Source: Tanypteryx hageni (taxonomy: Eukaryota; Arthropoda; Insecta; Odonata; Petaluridae). Taken from it: 64,000 nt of DNA. The notes beneath the pieces were generated by a model. That model searched no databases. It worked only from the letters and a program-made list of their open reading frames with translations, and was not told the origin of the DNA. This document shows positions 20,698 through 31,515 of this stretch, piece by piece (within the stretch, counting starts at the first letter, position 1; each line of letters starts with the position of its first letter). The position numbers and the translations under genes are program-made. The stretch covers positions 1,943,410 to 2,007,409 of the forward strand of contig CM054118.1 in the NCBI GenBank assembly GCA_028673005.1, read 5' to 3'.

Positions 20698-23600
20698 TTT
20701 ATTATAAAATAATAGTATAGCAATCCTACCAAATTTTGTTGAACTGGCTGAAGAAACGGCTGAGATAATGAGCGTTATGGACAGGATGACCAAGAGAATA
20801 ATGGTTTTATTATTAATTTATTTTAAAACTTTTAAGCCGTTACAGAAATACCGTTGAATAAAATGTCTTTTCGTCATTTTCGGTAATAAAGTTTAAAAAC
20901 AATTCGAATGCTTTTCTAAATAAATCGCTCGAATTTTTATTTATTTTTATGAGATAAGACTATATTAATTTTTCTTTGGATAGGTAAAAATAAATTATTC
21001 AGACAAAGCGAAACGTAATGAAGAATCAATAAAATCTCGAGGTACATAATACGAATTCTGACAAGTTATATGAACCTCTCCATATAGGTCAAGATTTATT
21101 TGGTCTTTATATTAAATTTTCGTGTCGTGTATTCATATATTTCAGCGCCTGAAACGGAAGAGCCTCCTCTCGACATTTTGTAGTAAAAATGACTTAGTAT
21201 TGTAATAAAGATCGAAAGATTTTGTCAATTGAAATTTTTATGAAATATTTAATCAGTAGGAATATATGGCTAGAAATATTTTACGGATAAATCTGTTCGA
21301 TAAAATTAATTTGAACAGCAATTTATTTTATCAAAGAAAACGTTGTAAAGTAAATTTAAGTTAAATAATTATTTAGTGTTCCTATGACTAAAAATGAAAC
21401 TAGAATCATTTTTTATTTCGCGCTAAAATGTTTAAAATAAATTTAAAATTGAATTTTTTTGTCCTTTTCACAGTTGAGTAGTATGTTGCTCTTTGGTGGT
21501 TAAAATTGAAATATTTTATAAAACTTTTGACAGTATATAAATTTTATATTTTCATGCAGTTTCTCTAGAAATATTTTTTCAAATAATGTATTTTGAAAAT
21601 TTTAGTGGAAAATACAAAATTTTCACACCAAAATCAAAATTTAACATTTTAAAGTGTTTCAAAAGTTGGTCGCTGAACAGTACTCGAACATTGTTTGTTC
21701 TAATTCATACTTAATTGGGAGACTTTTAAGACTTATTGGTGATGGGGAACGCACGCCTGAATGTGGTACTAATTAAAACATTTCTAAATTTCATTTAGTA
21801 TTATTCCATTTTCTGCATTTCAAATTCAACGCCGCGCGTGGTATTTTTTTGGGATAAAGATTTCGTTACGCGATTTCTACGGAAATTTTCGTCACGTGAT
21901 CAGTTCAAACGACCGTTTTAACGTGACCGTTAAATGAATAAAACTTGGAAACTCATACTGCTCGTCCTTTCTCTTAAGAGAAACTTTTTCAACCCATGCT
22001 GGTGTTTTTTTCGGAACTTTAATTGAAAACGATGGAAGATAGACGCGAGTAAAAAAGTTTCCAGCAGACGAGATGTCTCATCCAAAGGACAAGGAACGAT
22101 TGAAAGACGTTGGAACATTTCAGTTTCAAGTGGACGGAAGTGTACGTTGCGCTCAATGAGTCTCCCATTCTCGCGCGTAATTAATGGCCGCATCCAGAAA
22201 TAAAAATAAAAGGCGCTGATATGGAAACGCCGCTGCCCTCTGCCGTAATTGAAGACAAGTCTCCCATTCAATAGCAACCGTTGGACTTTTTTAATCGTCT
22301 CAATTCTTTCGTTCGTTCACGGCATCAACTGAGTTTTTTTCTTTCTGAATTGGGAGAGAAAACTGCCTGAACGTAATGGACTATGAATTTGTTTCATGTT
22401 CACTTTTTTTAATGTTCAAGTTTACGAAACGTTTTCATCGAAACATCCCTTTGCTGATTCGCCCTCGATGCCGACGTTGGGTATTAAAGAGATGATGATA
22501 CATACCTTTATCGTTTTATTGACTTTGTAGCATTTTCTTATAAATTACACAACCGTTTCTCCAATAGCCATAAGAAAGTTAGGAATGCGCCGCACGTGGT
22601 TTTCTCGACCTTTGGAAAAATATTGTTTTCAATTTTGATTTTAGCCAAAAAATGATCTGGATAATTATTTCTCGAATCAAGTGCCTTCTTCAGTCATTCC
22701 GCGTATTGTGTATATTTGATAGTTATTAGCTTCTAGTTATTTGGATAGCTACGAGTGGTTTTGAAATTTTCCTCGGAATGCAATGATTGTTCGATGCTTC
22801 AACACTTATAATTTGTTCTTTTTTGTAAATTTTCATGTTAGGAGATTCAGTTTGTCAAGGAATGTTAGACTCAGCAAAGCTTCATTATCTGACATCTCTG
22901 TCGCTATGGATAGGTAAAAAAATGCAACTTTTTTGCCTGTAGACATTTCTCGAAATATTTATAATGAACGTCGTATAAATGTCTCAGAAGTTGTCACGCA
23001 TAAGAATTTGCTAAGTGATCGATCGAATACGCGCTTCAGCTCCTTGCCATAGCGAGTTTCGTTTTTGCATCAAGTAGAATCTAACGAAACATTTTCAAAA
23101 TGTATTTAAGATTTTTGTGTTATAATCAAATACGTGATTTAACTCTATCCAACATGGCGATTATATTATATCAAAATAAATAAATATGAAATCTTTTTAT
23201 GAAAGAAGAAAAAATTAAGCCGATTCCCCCTGAATTACCGATTGAGTTTAAGTAATCGTGAATCAAAAGTTGGTGTATTTTAAAATTTTTCGTTTTGGTG
23301 TGCTCTAGCCATCAATGAAGTGCACTTAATAGAGTTAAAAAAATTTTTGAACCAAAAATCCCAAAAAGATAAAATAATTTAAGTGCATGGCTATAGTGAT
23401 CGCGCTAATTAATATGCGAATTCCTTTCAATTTGAGTAATTAACAAAACTAAATCCATTTCTGCGAGAGAATATTTACTTTATATCGTGTTTTCATTTTC
23501 AGCGTAACTAAACGACATTATTTGCAGTGCTGAGACGGAAAAAACTTTTGTCTATCTAATATCTAACAACGTTTTTTTGGCGTACTTAAAACTATACATT

Positions 23601-26203
23601 TATGAAATATATTCTCGACTGGGGAATAATGATTGGGAGAATCTCGGCAAGCCGCAAATTACATTTCCTTGAACATCTTATGGTTACGGCTGAATTTTTT
23701 GATTGACGATGCTTTCAGAGAAAGAAATTTGTAATAATGATCCAAAAAATAAATTAAGGAAAAATCGAATTAATTTTATTTCTCGACCGACGAACATTAA
23801 TAGCACAAAAAGAAGATTTTTTTACGGATCAAACATCACTTTCTTGGCACATCAATCCCCAAACTGTTTTCACTCGAATTTTGGACATTGCGAATCACAT
23901 CTGCAATCCTTTTCAGCTTTGAGTAATAGAAATTGGAGGATGTGTTTGATGCAAAAAATAATGATTGCGGCACGGCTGCTGTTGATACATCTAATAATTC
24001 ATTTCGATCGCAGTTTCCTCGTCATAACTGTTAACTCTCATATCGCCACCATTACGACCTCAAGATCAAATGCTTAATCAATTAACTCAGTTTTAGTTTG
24101 CCGATTATGACCTTGAACGAAGATGTCGCATTTCTCGCGGAAGCTGTCGTAACTTTGGGTCGCGGTTTGATTGGACGATGATTCGCAACTACGGTCTATT
24201 AAACGAAGTTTTTTAAAGTAAAGGTCATTAATTGAGTCGGAGATAAGTTGCTTCCACGCTTTTGAAAATATCGGGATGGTGCGAATCAATTAAGACGGCG
24301 TAATAATACCACGAGTTGGTGTCGCGAGCATCGAAACTGTTTGCTTTGCCATGGTCTTGCGTTTGATGCCCTAAAACTATACAATTATCATAAGATAATA
24401 ATTTTTCGAAGAATTTCGTCATATGTTTACAGTATTTACAAAATAAATCTACAAAATACATAAAGAATTTTTGTCGTCAGAAAATACGAGTTATTTTCTA
24501 TGCATGGTAAGTAAATGACAAGACTATTTATCTTTGTAACAGTTTAAATTGCTGCTTGTTTCTGCATGTAATGTGTTTTCGAGTAACGTTTAATATAAAC
24601 ATGAGGGAATGTTTTATCGTTTGAAAACAATCTTGCGTGAATAACTCGTTCTCTCGGGGGATTATAGACTCTCCTTGAATGAAATGAAATGTTAAAATGC
24701 ATGTGTCGAAATGTTCTAATCGCTAAAATAATCTTTATCTGCTGACTGTTATGTTTAAACATCGTAAAAGCCTTCACTGTGAATAATAGAATACGCTAAT
24801 CGCCGAATCAATTACAGAGCCATTATAGCCGCGGTTGTTGACACAAGAACGCTGAAACTAAATCCATTCTATCATAAAGGCTTGAATCAAACAAACTTTA
24901 ATGTGTCATTAACCTAAGAGTCGAGTTTCCATTGAGTATTCGCGGAATAAGCTGTCTCCAAATGCACTCGGCTTCATCTCATTAATTATCCATTCGCTCA
25001 TACCACTTATCTTATCTGGAAAAACTCCAACGCAAGCTTCTCTGAACCAGTTCAATAAGTTAGGCTTCCGGGTGGCGTTCGATTGCTATTTTCGCCGTTG
25101 ATCAAACTCTTGGCCTTTGTTCTTTTAAGTCTAGCATTCGCGTTTGTAAAAATAATGTGTTAGTTCCCTGCTTCTTCCTCCTATATAATATTTTATCGGC
25201 TATTCTGGGTATTGATCGATCAGAAAATTAAATAGAGAAATAACGACATTTCGTGATGTCGACGCGACGAATGGGTGGGATTCCAAATTCGTCTACTCTG
25301 CAATTTATCGACGATTTTTAGTTACAGGATATTCCGTTCTTTAGTTGTTCTACCTCTATAGTCATTCAAATACCTGGAGGTCCGTCTCTTTTTAGTTCAA
25401 AATTAATTTTTTAATGTAACAAGCATAAAACGCCTATCGTTTTACTTCCAGCGATTAACAATACAGGATCTGCTGATTTAATTACAATGTAAAATTAGCC
25501 ATCAAACCAATTATTTACTAACGCAAACCGCGGGGAAATTATGCGCTTTGAATAGTCGCGAAAGTTTCATATTTACTTAGTTTTTTAATCGTTAAATTGG
25601 CATTGCTCTGTTGACTTGGCCAATCCGCTTCTTTCAGATATAATCAAAATTCGTCATTCCGTACCAAGCGTGAGAATCAACATACTATGACCACTTACTT
25701 GCGAGACAGACTCATACTTTATGTTGGTGCCGATAACGTCGAGGTATTTTTATTGGTGACCTAATATGCAGGGCAGATATTAAGATGCAGTCGGCATAAT
25801 TGATAAAACGAAGGGAAGTGCATATTTTCTGATAAATACGAATGAATGCTGTCATAAAAAAGTTTTAATGATAAAAATAAATCAAGCTGTATGGCTGGCA
25901 TCCACTTGATAAATTTAAGCTTAACATCGCTAATGGATCGACCTAATTTATAAAAATATTTGAAGGTAAGTTATTACCCGACAGCTCTTGCAAAGGGAGT
26001 TGCATAACATTAAGGATAAAGTACATTAGGAAGAGGTGATAAAATCAGGGACGTAACTAAAGCCGGTTACACACTATCATTTTCCCCGTCATTTAAAAAT
26101 ATCATTGAAAAATGATGGGACGGCTTAATTTTTTTTCTCAAAGAAAAATGACAATAAAAATTATTCCACTTTTGGCACGCGTACACGCTATCATTTTTCT
26201 CTT
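20698..26203. other. long AT-rich stretch without recognisable genes
   Basis: I see no domain, splice-consistent exon set or repeat landmark in these 5.5 kb. The open frames are short and lack family resemblance. It could be intergenic, or the large first intron of the downstream + strand gene. Confidence 0.5.
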
Positions 26204-26342
26204 ACAAGGGGACCTTACGAAATGTTCGGCGCCGATTTCGTTGAAACTTTGTGAGAATGTCTTAGTGATGAAAAAATGCCAAAGCGAGAAGATTGTCAAA
26301 CATTCGTGGGATATTCGCGATGAAATTTGGCGAGCGTTCTAA
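26204..26342 (+). repeat. short dispersed repeat, copy 1
   Basis: About 140 bp from ACAAGGGGACCTTACGAAAT to GGCGAGCGTTCTAA match, in reverse orientation, 29721-29872. Shared landmarks include CGCCGATTT, TTAGTGATGAA, CATTCGTG and GATATTCGCGATGAAATTT. The two copies flank the second modular-repeat cluster in inverted orientation. Confidence 0.8.
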
Positions 26343-26879
26343 CATATATACCACACTATGAGATTGATCGTCAAGGTCAAGCGGTGACCTAGGGGGCTAA
26401 AACCTCGTTCGCTGAAGCTATCCCAGCACTTGCAATTTCTCTTTTCAGTTTTTATTATTTGAATTTTTTCTAATGTTTTTGATTTCTTGGGTTTTACAAT
26501 ATGCTGGAAGTTTATTTGATTTATTATTACATTTTCGCTAATTGTGCAAAGCGAAAAACGTTTTCTCACAACGTTAAAAAAGAATTTAATTTGAATCACC
26601 GACTTACATTACATGGTTTAACCGCTCATGGTCCGTTTATTACACATATTCAACACTTTGTTTTTATAAGAAACTAACGCTTCGTTGCAAATTATGATTG
26701 TAAGCATTTATTTATTGATATTATTTGAAGACGTACAATGTTTCAGATGGTAGTTATCATAGAAACATGAAAAGCAAATATCTAGCTTACATCACGCACA
26801 CGTTGTTAAGCAAATCGATTGACAGGCGCAGTTATTTTTAAGAGTTTGCTGAAAAACATATATTCACAATTTTGAAACT
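26343..26879. other. no gene recognised
   Basis: AT-rich spacer between the short dispersed repeat and the second modular-repeat cluster. Confidence 0.4.
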
Positions 26880-28081
26880 CCCATTTCTGCCAAATTTTAA
26901 GGTTGTAGTACTTCTAGAAGTGGAATAATATTTTTCAATTGTTTAAATACATTTTTAACGGCCGCCGCAATATGTTTATGGAGAGATTCAAATGTTTATT
27001 TGTGCAAATGCACTACTCTGTACATAACTTGAAATTTTCAGCTTCCTAGCTCATCCCGTAATGTCTTAACAGTTGTCTATTTGTTTAAACTTGAAGAATT
27101 TTTAACTGCCAAACAAATTAAAATAACAAAATTTGTATAATCCCTATTTCGTTTTATTTTACGAATTCTACTAATAAAAAAATTTCAACTCCGTAGCACA
27201 TGCGGAAATACATAAACCTTGAAAATTTATTTAACCAAATGCGAATTTTTAGTATCCGCATTGTTGCACTTTTTCAAGATTTTCGCTTTTTCTAGTCGGT
27301 TTTGCACAAAATCCTACCTAAGAAAAAAATTTCGAATCTCCAGCTCATCTGGAAGTGCCTAAACATTTGTATTCTCCTATCATTATATATCGACGTTTCT
27401 TACAGAGGAGGAGGAGATTACATATAATATACTATTTGAATTTTTTTTCATAGGTAGGATTTTGTGCAAAACCGACTAGAAAAAACGAAAATATTGAAAA
27501 AGTGCAACAAAATTCATAAAAAACGAAATAGGGATTATACAAATTTTGATATTTTAATTTATTTGGCAGTTAAAAATTCTTAAAGTTTAAACAAATGGAT
27601 AACTGTTTAGGTACTACGGGATGAGCTAGGAAGCTGAAATTTTCAAATTATTTACAGTAGTGAATTTGCACAAATAAACATTTCAATTTTGCCATATATG
27701 AATTCTGGCGGCCGTTAAAATTATTTAAATTTAAACAATTAGAAAATATTATTTGACTTCTAGAAGTGCTACAACTTTAAAATTTGGCTAAATTGTGTAG
27801 CATTAGTACCCCACAATGGAGAAAGTGTAAAAAAATTTAAATTGCAACATTTGGGGATTGTTTAAAACTATTATTTTTACATGTGCGAAAAACGAAAATC
27901 GCTGCGGAGGTGAAATCTTTAGAATTAAAAGACAAATTTGTAAAGATGTAATGTCTGTCTGAAAAATGAATGTTTTTTCAAGGTGAGATGAAAATCTTGC
28001 AGTATGCAAGCACCAACTACTAGTATGTTATATATCATTATATATCGACGACTCTTACAGAGGAGGATATAACATATATAT

Positions 28082-28132
<51 letters not shown>

Positions 28133-29720
28133 CATATATATAACATATATATAACATATATATAACATATAGGAGAATACTAATGTTTAGGAACTTCCAG
28201 ATGAGCTGGAGATTCGAAATTTTTTTCTTAGGTAGGATTTTGTGCAAAACCGACTAGAAAAGACGAAAATCTTAAAAAGTGCAACAATGCGGCCGCTAAA
28301 AATTCGCAATTGTTTAAACAAATTTTCATGGTTTATGTATTTCCGCATGTGCTACGGAGCTGAAATTTTTTTTGGTAAGTAGAATTCTTAAAAAAACGAA
28401 ATAGGGATTATACAAATTTTGATATTTTAATTTGTTTGGCAGTTAAAAATTCTTAAAATTTAAACAATTGGATAACTGTTTAGGTACTACGGGATGAGCT
28501 AGGAAGCTGAAATTTTCAAATTATTTACAGAGTAGTAAATTTGCACAAATAAACATTTCAATTTTGCCATATATGAATTCTGGCGGCCGTTAAAATTATT
28601 TAAATTTAAACAATTAGAAAATATTATTTGACTTCTAGAAGTGCTACAACTTTAAAATTTGGCTAAATTGTGTAGCATTAGTACCCCACAATGGAGAAAG
28701 TGTAAAAAAATTTAAATTGCAACATTTGGGGATTGTTTAAAACTATTATTTTTACATGTGGGAAAAACGGAAATCGCTACGGAGGTGAAATCTTTAGAAT
28801 TAAAAGAATATTTTTAATGATGAAATGTCTGTCTGAAAAATGAATGTTTTTTCAAGGTGAGATGAAATGCTTGCAGTATGCAAGCTCCAATTACTAGTAT
28901 GTTATATCCTCCTCTGTAAGAGTCGTCGATATATAATGATAACATATAGAAGGATACTAATGTTTAGGCACTTCCAGATGTGCTGGAGATTTGAAATTTT
29001 TTTCTTAGGTAGCATTTTGTGCATAACCGACTAGAAAAAACGAAATCATAAAAAAGTGCAATAATGCGGTCGCTAAAAATTCGCAATTGTTTAAACAAAT
29101 TTTCAAGGTTTATGTATTTCCGAATGTGCCACGGAGTTGAAATTTTTTTAATAAGTAGAATTCTTAAAAAAACGAAATAGGGATTATACAAATTTTGATA
29201 TTTTAATTTGTTTGGCAGTTAAAAATTCTTAAAGTTTAAACAAATAGATAACTGTTTTGGTACTACAAAATGAGCTAGGAAGCTGAAATTTTCAAATTAT
29301 TTACAGAGTAATGAATTTTCCCGTATAAACATTCAATTTCACCATATATGAATTGCGGCAGCCGTTAAAAATTATTTAAATTTAAACAATTAGAAAAATA
29401 TTATTTTACTTATAGAAGTGTTACAACTTTAAAATTTGGATAAAATGTGTAGCATTAGTACCTTATAATGAAGAAAATGTAAAGTTTTTAAAATTGCAAC
29501 ATTTGGGGATTGTTTTAAACTATTATTTTTACATGTGGGAAAAACGGAAATCGCTGCGGAGTTGAAATCTTTAGAATTAGAAGAATATTTGTAATGATGT
29601 AATGTCTGTCTGAAAAAAGAATGTTTTTTCAAGGTGATATGAAATGCTTGCAGTATGCAAGCACGAACTACTAGTATGTTATATCCTTCTCCTCTGTAAG
29701 GAACGTCTATATATAAGGAT
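26880..29720. repeat. AT-rich modular repeat cluster 2
   Basis: Same family as at 1.3-12.7 kb. Hairpins next to ACTAGTA lie near 28003, 28870 and 29648. Two units of about 770-850 bp (about 28030-28897 and 28900-29675) are in head-to-tail order, each running from the CCTCCTCTGTAAG junction through the four modules to the hairpin. In the first unit, module cores fall near 28183, 28332, 28469 and 28635, again about 145 bp apart. A further, oppositely oriented part-copy occupies 26880-27410. Similarity between the two direct units is high, suggesting recent tandem duplication. Confidence 0.87.
28065..28171. repeat. (TA)n / AACATATATAT microsatellite
   Basis: A run of TA dinucleotides is flanked by repeated AACATATATAT units. 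It appears to have expanded from the ATAACATA sequence that is part of each repeat junction. Confidence 0.95.
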
Positions 29721-29872
29721 TAGAACGCTAGAAGGCTCGCTAAATTTCATCGCGAATATCTCACGAATGCTTGAGATTCTTCTTGCTTTGGAATTGTTCA
29801 TCACTAAGTGGGTGCTCATGCTCAAAAAATTTCAACCAAATCGGCGACAAACATGTCGTAAGGTCCCCTTGT
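29721..29872 (-). repeat. short dispersed repeat, copy 2
   Basis: The reverse complement matches 26204-26342. It abuts the end of the modular cluster directly. Confidence 0.8.
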
Positions 29873-29983
29873 TAGCTAATCAACTTATAACCCGGTGAAG
29901 GTTGCATTTTTGCTATCGCGAGCAGCGTGAATGGGTGACAAGTATTATCAGACGTTGTTATATGGGCTTTCAGTAGCTGCATG

Positions 29984-30235
29984 CCCGTTATTGCTAAGAT
30001 GAGGCAAAGAAGAACAGCTAAAAATAATGGAAAAATCGAAGATGATGGACAAAGCCATGGATTCTTCGTCGTGATGAAGGGCACAGCATTCATGACTTGA
30101 TTCACTATGAATTTCACGACATGGAAAGCTATAAAAACTACCTACGCATGGATTAAACATTTGATAAACTTCTGGTTCTAGTTAAGAATAAAATTAGCCC
30201 GCAAAACACTGCGAAAGAGTATATCCGCAGAAACC
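29984..30235 (+). pseudogene. PIF/Harbinger transposase N-terminal fragment
   Basis: Two frames give a basic lead (VIAKMRQRRTAKNNGK) and then PWILRRDEGHSIHDLIHYEF with SYKNYLRMD and FDKLLVLVKNKISPQNT. This order is typical of the N-terminal region of Harbinger nucleases. A frameshift near 30053 and a TAA after LRMD break it. The catalytic domain is absent. It is not the missing 5' part of the element at 53-56 kb, which is on a different strand and far away. Confidence 0.65.
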
Positions 30236-30859
30236 TACATAATTCTATCGTTTAACATCGTGTCTACGGTGCGTGCTATATGCGACTATCTACAGTATTT
30301 TGCGGAATCTGAAGTACGTCCAGCAGTATATCACTTTCCCTGGATAGCCGTCTGTTCAAGTATTGGCGAATGCTTCTAATCCCCCCTTTCCGTACAACGC
30401 TGTTAAATTTAAGCAGACAGAAATATGTATAGGACGAAGAAATTCTAATTTAAATTAGGATATTCACGATATAAATGGAGAGACGAGTTTAAATATTTTA
30501 ATATAACGGATAAATGAGCAGTTGAATAGGTTTCATTAATACGAAGAGTGCTTATCGAACATATAACAGAAATTTTCTCGAGAAACTTCGATTTTTAAAA
30601 AGAGGAATGTCAAGATAATCGCCGAAGAAAAAAATTAACGTTTTCGCGCGTTTTTCGAATATAATATACTTTACATTTTTATAATATACTACCCGCGTCA
30701 ACCCCTCCCTCCGTCCGCTCCAGGTTTATTTTCTAAACGGCTAAAAACATTTCCAACGCGGTCAAAATGACCGCGCGCGATCCTTTACGTTACAAAATAC
30801 CGCGCGAGATCTACGCGGCCTATCGAAACAACCGCAACTTTAAATGCGGCCCGCCGAGG

Positions 30860-31100
30860 TACCTCTGGATGCCCATAATCTAACTGTTCCAAAGTTTAAG
30901 TCGTCCTTAGCGTCTTGGCTAATTACAAGACCGTTCTATAGTGTAGATGAATTTATAAATTTATCTAATGTTAACATAAGTTTTAGTAACTGAAGTTTGT
31001 AATGTTTATTGATGTTATTTTATATTCTTCTATTCTATTCTATTATGACAAAGTCTATTGCAATGTAAATTGCTTAATGATGAATAAATACTAATACTTG
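30860..31100 (+). pseudogene. LINE ORF2 C-terminus and 3' UTR fragment
   Basis: An open tail LTVPKFKSSLASWLITRPFY, followed by SVDEFINL and a TGA near 30991, resembles the extreme C-terminus of non-LTR retrotransposon ORF2 proteins. An AT-rich 3' region with AATAAA follows near 31083. Only the end of the element is present, as expected for 5'-truncated LINE insertions. Confidence 0.5.
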
Positions 31101-31109
31101 GAAATACTA

Positions 31110-31145
31110 ATGGAGCCCACCGTCCGGAAAAGGTTGCACACCACT
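31110..31145 (-). repeat. possible hAT-like terminus
   Basis: Read on the minus strand, this begins CAGTGGTGTGCAACCTTTTC, which resembles hAT terminal repeats. No partner end was located. Confidence 0.35.
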
Positions 31146-31396
31146 GCCCTAAGGTTGCGCGAGCTATCCCTACCCTTCCACCCGACCCATCATCAACCAT
31201 ACTTCCTAAGGTAAATACTCCCTCCCCTCCTTTGTGTGAAGCGTCTGCCGGTGTAGCGTCTCAAAACTTTAAAAAGTTATATTTAGAGAGACATTCATTA
31301 GTGATTCGTATTTATTCCCTCGTTTGCTTTGTCATTACATAAAGTCTTAATTTCTGGAAATAATTGTGTATATTTCATTTTTTTTATAAAATTCAG

Positions 31397-31515
31397 ATAA
31401 ATCGCAGTTCAATGGAGAAGTACAAAGAAATGGCCATGTCCTGCTACACAGTCTATGCTGTGGTTATGTTGCTGTCTTTAACAGTTGAGGCCGCCGCTCC
31501 TCAGAGAGAAAATAA
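31397..31515 (+). CDS. coding exon 1 of the secreted coiled-coil gene (signal peptide)
   Basis: A TTCAG acceptor ends at 31396. Fifteen nt of 5' UTR precede the ATG at 31412, which I chose because it opens the hydrophobic signal peptide. The exon ends AATAA|GTAAGA with two bases of an Asn codon left for exon 2. Confidence 0.82.

Noticed and set aside
21930..24777. Several 70-125 codon open frames
   Set aside because: No motif, no splice-consistent neighbours, and lengths expected by chance over 5 kb.
27925..28247. Tyr/Ile-repeat open frames
   Set aside because: They are translations of the (TA)n microsatellite.
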